Of a stretch of DNA of 64,000 nucleotides, positions 40,573 to 49,908 are shown piece after piece. The stretch covers positions 8,308,001-8,372,000 of the forward strand of contig OY783219.1 in the NCBI GenBank assembly GCA_963678705.1. The letters run 5' to 3'. The first letter of the stretch is position 1. Each line of letters begins with the position of its first letter. The stretch comes from Panorpa germanica (lineage: Eukaryota; Arthropoda; Insecta; Mecoptera; Panorpidae). A program made the position numbers and the translations under genes. Under the pieces are notes generated by a model. That model searched no databases. It had not been told where the DNA came from and was given only the letters and a program-made list of their open reading frames with translations.

Positions 40573-43029
40573 GGTTTGAAGTCAAAGAGAAAAGTGCAGA
40601 TGAAGCTCATCACACTTGTTTGAAGTTGTTCATACTTTCGTGGAACATATTTCAACGAAAGATTATTGTCGGTGTCTGCAAATTTTTGCAACAAGCTTAG
40701 ATCGAAATTGGGAGATAATCTCTTAATATTTTGGTGTTTCTTATATATCTAAAAATTACATACAATTATTATGTAATAATAACTCTTTAAAAAAATGTAT
40801 ATACTTGAAAAAGCAAATGAATTAAACTAAAATGTGAAATAAATGTAATAAAGATTAGTGATACATATTCAAAAACTCAATAATTTTAAACAATTTATTA
40901 ATTTTGAATCCTAAACGACCCGGATTCGAGAGGTTTTAATAAACCTCTAAGTTTTACTATATCTCGAAATACAAAGTGTCAATCCATAATGGATTCGATT
41001 ACACATTAATTAAAATATGAGGTATTTTAAACGGTTAATTAAAATTCAATTAAAAACAATCAAGGATGAAGAAATATATATTCGAATATTAGTCATACTA
41101 TTAGATTGAATTATTTTCTAATTAAAACGTTGAAAGTTTCTATTAATAGAAATTATGTACCAATACGAGTTGACTACTTTAAAATTAATGGCATTTGTCA
41201 CAAGAGCATCTATGGCATTTGAAACACATGACATATCTTCTTCTTTATATATAAAAGTTCAGGCTACATATGTTTGTGCCCGCAATATTCAAAAAGTAGT
41301 CGGTCGATCGATTTAAAATTTTGACACAACTTTGCATTCGAATACGCGCGTCTTTTAGAAAATCGAATCGAGTTTATCATCGTCTGTATTTGTGTGTGTG
41401 TCTTTTATTTACTTTTACATTTATTTCATAACAGGCCGAGACACGCTGGATTTAGCTAGTGTAGTATAGAAACAATGAATCTTCTTCTTTCAAAAATTTT
41501 CGTAAAAGTGAAGTCAATCCTAAGATAGAAAACTATGAACCTTCGTGCTCATATGTAGCTTAATAACAACGAAGTGCGTTGTCTATTACCCGACGACAAA
41601 AAGTTTCACACACATGTTTTATGAATCCACTTGTATTCTCTTTGTAAATCATACACCTTGACAGGAAGAGGTTAATGGCATAATGAACACAACTCTGCTG
41701 ACTCCTGATTGGTTACTTATATTTAATTAGTCTATTTTAAATCGAAACGTTTATATTTGTATTCTCTTCTCTTACTCTACTCTACTCTACTTAATAGTTC
41801 TTTAATGCGTAATAATTAATCATTGTGTTTTTTTTTGTTTATTTATTATTTTATGGAAATATGTTGTAATGTTAAACTGACAGTTAGACGTTCATACTTC
41901 GTATAACTAATAGTTAACTGATTCTTAAGATAGCTAGAATGATGCATTATATATGATGGCTACAATCTATATAGTGCCTCTTATAGAAAAATAGAATAAC
42001 AAGCCTGTGACAATTGATATATTTGAAATTCTTTCCTCGGATTTAGAATCATTAATTGAGAATATGGCAAATATAGATCTGCAAAGGAAATAACAGCAAA
42101 CGGTAATCATTTTTTTATAAAATATATTGAAAGTTTTCGACTAGAAGATCGCAACTTGTCAATGTCGCATCACGCGAGAAGTTCAAAACACTAAAACTCA
42201 ACGTAAGCAAGTCGTATTTTGGTCAGTGTATAAATGTACCATTGCCAGATCTGAAAAACGACCTTGGGAACGTTCTTAAAATTTAAAACACATCAAATTC
42301 TATATCAAAAATTATTTTATAGGGCCCCAAATATGTCCCTATATATACGACATTGGTTATATAAATATTTCTTAACCCAGGTAAAAAATGTAAGCTTTAA
42401 TTAGCTTATAATTACCTCGCAGTTTAATCGTAGCATATGTGTAATTTACATGCGAGAAACTGTTTTATACCATATTGAATGGTCTTTTATCTAACAATAT
42501 ATAATTGAATTTCTATTTCTGTTTATCTTATAAGAATAATAGTTCGTACAACAACTGGAGTACTTTTACTTGGTTGTTGATATTGTTATCACGCGATTCA
42601 TGATCAATAAAGCTTATTGCTACACATTGAAGAGAAATTATTGTACCATTGTTTGCAGAGAATCATTATCACTTTCTTAAAAGAAAATATATTCATAATT
42701 GTGTTTGTTACAATTTATATACAGATAGTAGCTATCAAATCTGTTTACAACGACTGGTATATCACGATTTATATTTATATTGATTATTGTAGAACGCTTG
42801 TTTGAAAATTTATTGGCCTAATATCAGTGTTGGCATAACGACGTATGCGATTTAGAGTAGAAAATATAAAAGATAATTTATATTAAAATATAAATAACAT
42901 CAACAAATTACAGCAATTCAAAAATTAATATACATAACTTTTAATTTAACAATTGCAACATTAATAATCTAATTTATTAATTATGTAAAACATTATCAAG
43001 AACATTTAATAATGCGATAAATATTGAAA
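40573..43029. other. spacer, no gene seen
   Basis: Contains a Helitron-like element (41236-41459) and a degenerate CCCAGGTAGAAAAT-type repeat at about 42378-42470. The remaining sequence is AT-rich. An open frame at 42617-42805 has no recognisable domain. Confidence 0.4.
41236..41459 (+). mobile_element. Helitron-like element
   Basis: About 224 bp starting TCTTCTTCTTTATATATA after an A and ending GATTTAGCTAG before a T, which fits the TC...CTAG, A|T insertion rule. The interior matches 28124-28340. A GC-rich terminal hairpin is weak, so this is less certain than the pair at 26460 and 36682. Confidence 0.5.
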
Positions 43030-43560
43030 AAAATTTAAATGTAATGCATCAATTTAATACAAATATTACAAAAATAATATATACAGATGTATCCATTGAT
43101 TTAGAAAGAAATAAAGCAGGATTTGCTATATATGAACAAATAAATTTAAGATATGATAAATTTAAATTAAGTAACAAAGTTTGCTCTTATACTGGTGAAA
43201 AATTAGCATTATTAAAAGCAATGAAAATTAATGAAAATATGAACAATAATAAAATTATAATAATAACGGATTCTTTAAGTGTTTTAAAAAATTTAAATTC
43301 TAATGATAACAAATCAAATAATGAAGTTTTGACATGCAAAATTAAGGAGCTGTATTTCAATATAATAAATAAGTTTTCCTTTATAATAAACAACTTTTCC
43401 TGTTAATACTAAATTTTTGTTAAGTAATTCAAAATGAATTAGTGAATTATTGAAATATTTAGATATTTGTAAAATTGAATTATAAATTATAAAAGTTGTA
43501 TAAAAATGTTTGATGGTGACTATGACAAATAAAAGTCAAGGCAAATAAATAAATAAATAT
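43030..43560 (+). mobile_element. LINE fragment with RNase H domain
   Basis: A 120-codon open frame (43044-43406) reads as an RNase HI domain of the type found at the end of LINE ORF2 in the I/R1-like groups: IYTDVSIDLERNKAGFAIYE (first Asp), a TGEKLALLKA block (Glu) and IIIITDSLSVLKNL (next Asp). The reverse transcriptase is absent (5' truncation). After the RNase H domain the copy jumps into the C-terminal tail region shared with 57000-57345, so the zinc-finger part has been deleted. The shared 3' UTR holds TATGACAAATAAAAGTCAAG and ends AAATAAATAAATA plus poly(A). It is a dead copy and not a host gene. Confidence 0.75.
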
Positions 43561-43869
43561 AAAAAAAAAAAAATTATGTAAAGTTCGTCCAATTAATACA
43601 CATAAATCAGGTTCCAGTGGACCACCCTGTATCCATTAAAGTAATCATTTTACTATAAAAGAACACATAATGTTATATACGTAATGCATTTGATAATGCT
43701 ATCGAGTGCCTCAGGTGCAATGTAACATATCAGTTTTCATATTAAATAAACACAACAACAGAATAAATTAAATTCATGCATTTGATATTATTAAAGTAAT
43801 ACTTCCTGGTTATGGTTGTTACTACCTTGGAGTAGCGCGTCTACTGCAACAGCATCCATTGTTTTACTG

Positions 43870-44463
43870 CCCAGGTAGAAAATAGTCTTGTTCATACTTC
43901 GTACCTTTCTACAAGCTAATTTCAAGGTTCATTTTTAACCTGGGCCCAGATAGAAAATTATCTTCCAGTAATTGTAACCAGGTACATATTTGTTAGCTTA
44001 TTGCTAACTAATTCCAAGGTTTATTTCTTACTTTTCATACAGAAATTGTTTTGCCATGCAAGGTTCATGCTTGCTTACTTGCTATAAGCTAATTTAAAGG
44101 TTCATTTTCTACCTGGACTCAGATAGAAAATTGTCTTCCAGTAATTGTAAACAGGTTCATACCTGTTAACTTACTGTAAACTAATTCTAAGGTTTATTTC
44201 TTACTTTTCATATAGAAATTGTCTTGCCATGCAAGGTTCATGCTTGCTTACTTGCTATAAGCTAATTTAAAGGTTCATTTTCTACCTGGGTTCAGATAGA
44301 AAATTGTCTTCCAGTAATTGTAACCAGGTACATATTTGTTAGCTTATTGCTAACTAATTCCAAGGTTTATTCCTTACTTTTCATATAGAAATTGTCTTGT
44401 CATGCAAGGTTCATACTTGCTTACTTGCTATAAGCTAATTTAAAGGTTCATTTTCTACCTGGG
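43870..44463. repeat. 172-bp tandem repeat with inverted ends
   Basis: The array begins CCCAGGTAGAAAAT and ends with its exact inverse, ATTTTCTACCTGGG. Inside, the block AGATAGAAAATT recurs at 43949, 44121 and 44294, giving a period of 172-173 bp and about 3.4 units. Each unit contains near-palindromic GCTATAAGCTAATT and CTTGCCATGCAAGG segments. Single units of the same family are dispersed in both orientations elsewhere in the window, so the array probably grew from a MITE-like element. Non-coding. Confidence 0.8.
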
Positions 44464-45742
44464 TATGAATATTAATATTTTGTTATCAACTTTTCACTTT
44501 ACGACCAATTATATCTGTCTTTTACATAATTTATTTAAAAGTTTGTTATTAACAGAAAGGTTACTGATTTAAGAAACAAATAACATATCATTTTTACATC
44601 GTAAAAAGTGTTATGAATCGAAAACACGAATAAATATGTAAAACAAATTTAAAATTAATGCAAATAGCGACATAAATAAGAGAAATCATGATTTCATTAG
44701 CGTTTTAAAACACAGCTGTTAAACCTACAATGTCAATATCATTCAACTAATTTATTTTGTGAACTATGGAATATTTTTTATTATCTTTAAAGAGATTAAT
44801 AAATAATGTATATGAGTATGGTATACGACATTTTCACTATGCATAATTTAGAAAGTTATGTAAATGTTAATACTGTAGAAGTGTACCAGGTTTCAACCAG
44901 AAATTCTTGAAGAGAATATTATCAAAACCCTGAGGGGTCGTCCAAAAAATACATCGACTGGTTAGTAAGGGGAGTGGTTTGATAAAAAGTTATATGGAGC
45001 TATAGGGGTACGTAATTGCACACACATTTTGCGTTTTTTATTTCAAGGAGAGAAATTAAGTTCCACCTCAGAGGTAGGGCATGGTAAAGAGAGGGATACG
45101 GTTCTAAAGGGCACAAAATGAAGCTATCTAGTTTATCGACTGCTCCTTATAGTTCTAGATTCGACTGCGTGTTTACTACGTGCATCTACTTTTTAATCAA
45201 AATATATTTTTTCTAGATAACTATATTAATAGAGGAAAACAGTTCTGCCGGCTTGCCTATCAAATATGGCCGCAAGTACTGTTGCGTCTTACATAAACCC
45301 TAATAAACAATTTAGACTATTCAAATATACAACCGGGTAATTTTAATTTATGCACCAGACATAACCCATTTATTGTATTTATTATTTTTATGGTCTACAT
45401 TTATTGGGTGTTTAGGTGGTAAAGTAATTTAAATAAGTGAACTAAAATGCATTAAATATTGTGAATTTAAAACAGAAAATATCATTCTGGTCCAACGACA
45501 GCGTCAATGACCAATAATGATTAATACGTGTATTTTATGTGATACGATTTAGATTCGGATTCGAACTCTCCGATTATTGTATGTGTAAATTTGATGATTG
45601 ATGATAGAACTTAAATAAATATCTATTTTTAATACCTACTTACTTTTCATTGTGTTTTTATAACTGTAAAATACTTGCGCTTCCCCCAAAATAATGCATT
45701 TTTGTGTCACCGTTCCGTTTTTATTCAAAACTGTTTCAAGAC
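44464..45742. other. AT-rich spacer, no gene seen
   Basis: Bases 44930-45130 are somewhat richer in G+C and include GAGGGGTCGTCCAAAAAAT, which resembles a transposon end, but no inverted partner was found. Confidence 0.4.
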
Positions 45743-46441
45743 AATGGGCTTGTGTCCTATGCCTTAATTTCTACAAAAGTGTACTATATATTGATAAAGT
45801 GGGTTACTAGAACTTCAAATGTTCAATTATTTTTTAATAAATCCTTATATGTTAAGAGATATTAACAATTAAAAAAGTCTTTTTGTCTCTTTAATTATTA
45901 AAGGGATTCAACGTTGTACACATTCCAAGTGCATGTGACATCATAATCCTTGTGTAAGGTTACCAACCTTACAGATCATAAGTATCTGCTATATGTATTA
46001 TATATATATTATATATATATATATAATATATATATATATATTATATTATATATATATATTATATATCAAAATATCAAATATTATTTACAGCTATTTCAAG
46101 GAACAAATAAATTTCAGTATTATGTCTGCCTTAGCAGGGTTAAATAAAATAAAAACTTATTATTCTTTGACTTGACTTGATTATTTGACTACCAACAGCT
46201 ACAGAACATTACCACAGCACTGACCTACTCAACAAATAACTGACGTTAAAATGCATTTCATGTCATACAAATATGTCCGACCATTTCCAGCGCTAAAACT
46301 ACAATTCAAACTTTTAATTGCTATATCTCCGTCAACATTTAGATATTTAATAAAATAGACACGCCAATACACATTTATTAACATCAATTTCAATTAACAA
46401 TTGAAAAATCGACCACTAAAAAATGAGGACACAAGCCCATT
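45743..46441 (-). mobile_element. MITE family A, complete copy with TA expansion
   Basis: An inverted copy of 39929-40572 with the same perfect ends (AATGGGCTTGTGTCCT ... AGGACACAAGCCCATT). It is 699 bp, longer than its relative because the GATATATAAATACATATAGCAG region has expanded into an irregular TA tract at about 45998-46065. Short frames rich in Ile and Tyr come only from that tract. Confidence 0.85.
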
Positions 46442-47733
46442 AATTGAAAAAAATGAAAGTTATTAGTTTTGAGGGGTACCTTCGCCTTAATGTTAATAAA
46501 TACATAAACTCAATTTTTCTTATAACACCACAACCAATACCAAATACTTCAAATACATAATATCTAAATCTCAATCTCATAAAACAAATGAAGCGTTTCA
46601 GACGACTACAACTGATAGATCGATTTTATGATTGTCCTTTTGATTCTAGTTCAGTTCCATTGCGGTCCAATTATTTTAAATGAATAAAACCATCAACAAA
46701 TAAACCAATAAAAAGTCACAACTTTAATCTCGCTGTTATCTCGGTCTTTGCAGTAATGGTTTTGTTTTTTTTTCTCTTAAGCGTTGTGAAATAAACGTTA
46801 CTTTCTAAGTCATCTCAGTCGCACAGATGCTGGGATACATTTTATTGTTAGATGTAGTCAATGCTCACGTACTATTGTTTTGTGTCAATTATTTTTTAAG
46901 CTTTGTGCACTATTTAACAGTTCTAGGTTTATGTTTATCATTAAAAAAGTGAAAACTTATTTTATTGTAACAATATACAACGATTTAAAGGTGTGGTCGA
47001 TTATTTTACTATTTTTTACAGTAATGTATGTTCATATACGCTCCATAATGTGAAAATAATATCCTGTATATACATTGCACATACATGAAATGAATAAATA
47101 TGACAGTACATACTATGTACATGCAAAAATGTTTATATATGCACATACCTCTGCATTTGCATATAAATATGACATATACAGTTATGTAAAATGTTACAAC
47201 TTTGATTATTTAATTATTTGTAGTAATTATAAGATTATTATATTATAAATACAAGAAAGGGGGCCACTTTATATTAACAAATACAGCACATACTTTTATA
47301 AAACAAATTGGTTCACTTGTTGAGAGTGCAAAAGAGATAGTTTTCGTTTTATTGCATCTGCGGTTGAACCAGTCTCATATTTAAAGAGTCTGGTTAGAAA
47401 ATACAAGCCGCGAGATCGAAAGATCATCAGCAAACCACGGTTTACGGTCCATGGAGATGGAGATGGAGATACAAGAACTTGAAAGACTTTCCTGGAATTC
47501 GCATGAGCTCCAGCGCTCCAGCATACTCGTATGGTAGACATTATTCGTTGTCGGTCATATCGGCCTCATTTGTTTTTATTATATTGTATATTATATACAC
47601 ATGCTAGTATACTTATAGTATATATATGTATTTATAAACATTTATTCAATTTTTTGTATCGGTAGGTATGTTAAACAGGTATTTTGTATGTAGTTTGCAA
47701 TTATTCAAGTATTATATACGAAATATAACATAC
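46442..47733. other. spacer left of the LTR retrotransposon
   Basis: AT-rich apart from 47305-47565, a G+C-richer patch with a GGAGAT triplet repeat at 47455-47470. Open frames cross it on both strands; neither has a recognisable domain or clear splice sites. It might be an exon or first-exon region of an unseen gene, but I cannot support that. Confidence 0.35.
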
Positions 47734-47935
47734 TGTTACGAATTTGCGGGCGTCTGAGGATACAAAAATTATAGTTATAAACTAATTAGCAGAAAAGGTT
47801 ACGCATCCCTGCACAAATATCTAGACGTTTCGATAACGAGGCTGTTTACTAGTTGGCGCATAACTTGATACGCGTGTGTGTTCCTGGAAATGAATATAAA
47901 CAACTGCATACCAACTGGTGTTATTGTTTACATGT

Positions 47936-48036
47936 GAATATTCTAGAATCAAATACTACGCGTATGGACAGGAACGTCATAGAAATAGTCGGAAGGTCAA
48001 ACAGCGTATTTGAGTAAATATAGGAATGTTCTGGAA
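47936..48036 (+). promoter_or_regulatory. two heat-shock elements in U3
   Basis: GAAtaTTCtaGAA at 47936-47948 and GAAtgTTCtgGAA at 48024-48036. Each has three alternating nGAAn units at exact 5-bp spacing, the minimal functional binding site for the heat-shock factor trimer. They sit about 136 and 48 bp upstream of the TATA box, a normal distance for transcriptional activation. Both recur in the 3' LTR (54182-54194, 54270-54282). Heat or stress induction is inferred from this. Confidence 0.65.
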
Positions 48037-48083
48037 AGTCAAAAGTGTCGAGACCAGGGGAATTGTACTGCGTAAACCGCTAA

Positions 48084-48120
48084 TATAAAAAGGAGCAAAG
48101 CATTGCGTCGCGAGTCAGTT
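48084..48120 (+). promoter_or_regulatory. LTR core promoter (TATA plus initiator)
   Basis: TATAAAA at 48084-48090 and TCAGTT, matching the arthropod initiator TCAKTY, at 48115-48120. The spacing from the TATA start to the initiator A (48117) is 33 bp, right for RNA polymerase II. Confidence 0.7.
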
Positions 48121-48381
48121 TTTACAACAGCAGTCAGACCGCAAGAAAACATCAGCCAGTAAAACTAATAAGTAAAATAATTAACCGTAATAATTGTAAA
48201 GTAGTTGTAATTGTTTTTGTGTTAATAAATAAAGTTTATAAAAGTGTCAATCCTTCTTTTAATTTGAATTGTGGCTATTTTTAAATATAAGTTACAACGC
48301 GACTAAATAGTGTAAACAATTGCTTCCGCTCGGCAATCAACTAAAAAGAACCCCGTCGTCGCCAAGTAAAATTGTAACATT

Positions 48382-48399
48382 TGGTGTCAGAAGTGGGAT
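48382..48399 (+). promoter_or_regulatory. primer binding site, tRNA-Leu
   Basis: TGGTGTCAGAAGTGGGAT, two bases after the LTR, is complementary to the CCA-ending 3' end of a leucine tRNA of the ...ATCCCACTTCTGACA type. It would prime minus-strand DNA synthesis. The tRNA identity comes from memory of the conserved tRNA-Leu acceptor and T-arm sequence. Confidence 0.8.
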
Positions 48400-48476
48400 A
48401 GCTACAGTTAAGGGCGCTGCAGAGAGAATTCCAAGAAGAAAGACGGAGGAGTCTGAAACTACGTTTCCGAAGAGAC

Positions 48477-48602
48477 TTCCAGAAACTTCTAGTGGGGATT
48501 TGCAGCAGGAAGGATTTTCAGACGAGGAAGGCTCGAGAAAAACGGTAATAATAATTTCAAATAAACTCTAGAAATTCCAGAACTTTCCAGAAACTTCTAG
48601 AA
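48477..48602 (+). promoter_or_regulatory. heat-shock element array in the leader
   Basis: A six-unit array at 48575-48602 reads TTCcaGAActTTCcaGAA then acTTCtaGAA, every unit at exact 5-bp spacing. A three-unit site lies at 48477-48489 (TTCcaGAAacTTC). Six perfect units in tandem would be a very strong heat-shock factor site. The array lies in the transcribed leader about 40 bp upstream of the gag start, so it would act as a downstream enhancer, or it may be a captured host promoter fragment. Confidence 0.7.
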
Positions 48603-48642
48603 AGTAGTTTTAAAACAATTTACAACGCAACACACAACAAAA

Positions 48643-49908
48643 ATGGAGGCAGACTTATTAAAAGAACTTAGAGAAATGATGCTAGTGCAAGCTGCAAAGG
48701 CCGAAAAGTCTAAAGAAGAGATGTTCGAGAAATTTCAAGAACAGGCTGAAAAGTCTAAAGAAGAAAATGTTGAAATAAGAAAAATAATTCAAGAACAGAC
48801 AGAACGGTCTAAAGAAGACATATTCGAGAAGTTTCAAGAACAGACAGATGCATTACAAAAACAGAATTTAGCGTTCCAAATGCAGTTGCAAGCTGTAGAA
48901 GAAGCTTGCAGAGGATCCAGAAAGGAGTTAGAAACGCGTATAAATGAAATAGAGGATAGTGTGACACAAAGTCTCCAATCGGTTACAATACGACAGGAGC
49001 TGACGGAGACGAAAATTCAGGAGATAGAAGAACGCGTAGAACTCGTCCAGAAAAATGGGAAGCAACTAGCAGGAGCGCAGTTAACACAACTTGCCGATAG
49101 AGTGCAAGTTTTAGAAAACTCTCAAGGTTGCGGCAACCCTACGATTGCGAAAACCAGCACTATCAAGCCAGCCCCCTACGATGGAACAATCTCTTGGCAG
49201 GAATATGAGGTGCAATTCACAGCCATAGCGGAATTCAATGGCTGGAGTGACAGGGATTGTGCAGGCCAGTTAGCGGCCATGCTACGGGGTTCGGCTCTAA
49301 TCGCTTTCCAAAATATGAACCCGGACGAGCGGCGTAGCTATACGGCTCTTAAAGCAATGCTAAGCCAGCGGTATGGGGAAGAAAGTCTCGCACCTCTGTA
49401 CTGGGCGCAGCTGGTGAACAGGAGACAAGCTCCGGGAGAAAGGCTAGCAGACCTGGCGACAGATATCGAACGATTAGTAAACCGTGCTGCAGGAAAAGCC
49501 CCCAGAGAAACACTAGGAAATTGGGAGGTACAATACTTCGCTAACGCTGTCCGAGAGCGCAGAATAAAGGAGGCCATTTTATTGGCTAAGCCGAAGAACA
49601 TAAACGAGGCCCTGGCCGCTGCGCTTCAAATGGAAACTGTCAGCCATATTCCCGATGTGAGCCGTATAAGGAGCGCCACTACATCTCCCTCTCATACCAC
49701 CCCTGCTATGGACGAGGTGTTTCGGCGATTGGCGGATCTCGAAGAACGAAACCGGCACCGCTATAATCCAGGAATTTCAAGAGGTCGGCAATGGACTTAC
49801 AACAGGGGAAGAAACCCACCTGTGAATGGTACAAGCTCGGAAAGAAGACCCTCGACATCGGCTGTCAATGTGAATCGGCAGTCGGGAAACGAGTCGCAGG
49901 CAGCCTAA
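48643..49908 (+). CDS. gag: Gag polyprotein
   Basis: A 421-residue structural protein that would form the virus-like particle. Residues 1-160 are charged and strongly coiled-coil in character, with a repeated EKSKEEMFEKFQEQ-like segment (21-34, 36-52, 54-67). Residues 178-335 form a capsid-type retrotransposon Gag domain (PYDGTISWQEYEVQF, then CAGQLAAMLRGSAL, QRYGEESL). Residues 370-396 are Arg/Gly/Asn-rich and probably bind RNA. No CCHC zinc knuckle is present in this frame, which is unusual. The start is the first Met of the frame, 40 bp after the heat-shock array. The frame ends at a TAA (49906-49908) just after a -1 frameshift site that leads into pol. Confidence 0.9.
   Translation: MEADLLKELREMMLVQAAKAEKSKEEMFEKFQEQAEKSKEENVEIRKIIQEQTERSKEDIFEKFQEQTDALQKQNLAFQMQLQAVEEACRGSRKELETRINEIEDSVTQSLQSVTIRQELTETKIQEIEERVELVQKNGKQLAGAQLTQLADRVQVLENSQGCGNPTIAKTSTIKPAPYDGTISWQEYEVQFTAIAEFNGWSDRDCAGQLAAMLRGSALIAFQNMNPDERRSYTALKAMLSQRYGEESLAPLYWAQLVNRRQAPGERLADLATDIERLVNRAAGKAPRETLGNWEVQYFANAVRERRIKEAILLAKPKNINEALAAALQMETVSHIPDVSRIRSATTSPSHTTPAMDEVFRRLADLEERNRHRYNPGISRGRQWTYNRGRNPPVNGTSSERRPSTSAVNVNRQSGNESQAA

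Larger units (their letters stand above)
47734..48379 (+). repeat. 5' LTR
   Basis: 646 bp with TGTTAC...GTAACA inverted tips. U3 carries two three-unit heat-shock elements (47936-47948 and 48024-48036), a TATA box at 48084-48090 and an initiator-like TCAGTT at 48115-48120, which would put the RNA start near 48117. Overlapping AATAAA signals at 48224-48233 give a short R region, and U5 follows. It is the same length as the 3' LTR with no difference seen. Confidence 0.96.

Noticed and set aside
45950-46175. Ile/Tyr-rich open frames
   Set aside because: Produced by the TA tract inside the family A MITE.
47296-47541. 81-codon minus-strand open frame in the G+C-rich patch
   Set aside because: Contains low-complexity text from the GGAGAT repeat and no recognisable family. 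Kept only as a compositional observation.
48320-48571. 83-codon open frame overlapping the end of the 5' LTR and the leader
   Set aside because: It starts inside U5 and crosses the primer site and leader. No recognisable domain, and such frames are expected in the leader. Not needed to explain expression.
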